Shown here piece by piece: positions 5,278 to 5,306 of a DNA stretch of 5,306 nucleotides; positions within the stretch are counted from its first letter, which is position 1; each line of letters opens with the position of its first letter. This DNA comes from Chloroflexota bacterium. Its GTDB lineage: Bacteria; Chloroflexota; Anaerolineae; Thermoflexales; Thermoflexaceae. The notes under the pieces were generated by a model that saw nothing but the letters and a program-made list of their open reading frames with translations, did no database searches and was not told the origin of the DNA. Where the stretch lies: positions 1 to 5,306 of the forward strand of contig JAUQQB010000225.1 in assembly GCA_030550075.1 (NCBI GenBank), written 5' to 3'. Made by a program: the position numbers and the translations under genes.

Positions 5278-5306
5278 TCACTCCGAATCGAGCTCGCGAA
5301 GATAAC
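5278..5306 (-). CDS. C-terminal end of an upstream gene (possibly def), cut by window edge
   Basis: One minus-strand frame entering at the window edge reads YLRELDSE and ends in TGA (5280-5278), 18 bases before the fmt start codon. The charged ending and tight spacing fit the tail of a co-transcribed gene. The gene before fmt is often peptide deformylase or priA, but eight residues cannot identify it. The other two frames read on past the fmt start. Confidence 0.4.

Overview
This window is a GC-rich bacterial chromosome segment in which every recognisable gene lies on the minus strand, so transcription reads from high to low coordinates. The Arg/Pro-rich, Lys-poor proteins and the high GC suggest a GC-rich, possibly thermophilic bacterium. 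My best guess is a Chloroflexota relative such as a Thermoflexus-like lineage. That is an inference from style only, with no marker gene to confirm it.

In transcription order, the first unit holds the last few codons of an unidentified gene at the window edge (5278-5306), then fmt (methionyl-tRNA formyltransferase, 4324-5259). Three bases further on comes a multi-pass membrane protein with an HELSH zinc-protease motif (3589-4320). A gene-free stretch of about 700 bases follows (2891-3588). It contains a weak terminator-like hairpin, a perfect 19-bp inverted repeat (3370-3410), and a good extended -10 promoter candidate (3271-3299). If that promoter is real, it gives the next operon a 5' leader of about 375 bases containing at least five short stem-loops.

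The second unit is pantothenate (vitamin B5 / coenzyme A) biosynthesis: panB (2006-2890), panE (1020-2009) overlapping panB by four bases, and panC (from 505 off the left edge). PanB hydroxymethylates alpha-ketoisovalerate to ketopantoate, PanE reduces it to pantoate, and PanC joins pantoate to beta-alanine. The three steps from ketoisovalerate to pantothenate are therefore clustered; panD (beta-alanine supply) is not seen.

The most unusual part is the 514-base gap between panE and panC (506-1019). It holds a tandem array of a ~97-base module, with three full copies and decayed copies at both ends. Each module carries two different hairpins (A and B) whose arms all share a GTGCCC/GGGCAC core. 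If panC is read through from panB-panE, this array is part of the message. It shows some compensatory base changes between copies, and I do not recognise it as a named element.
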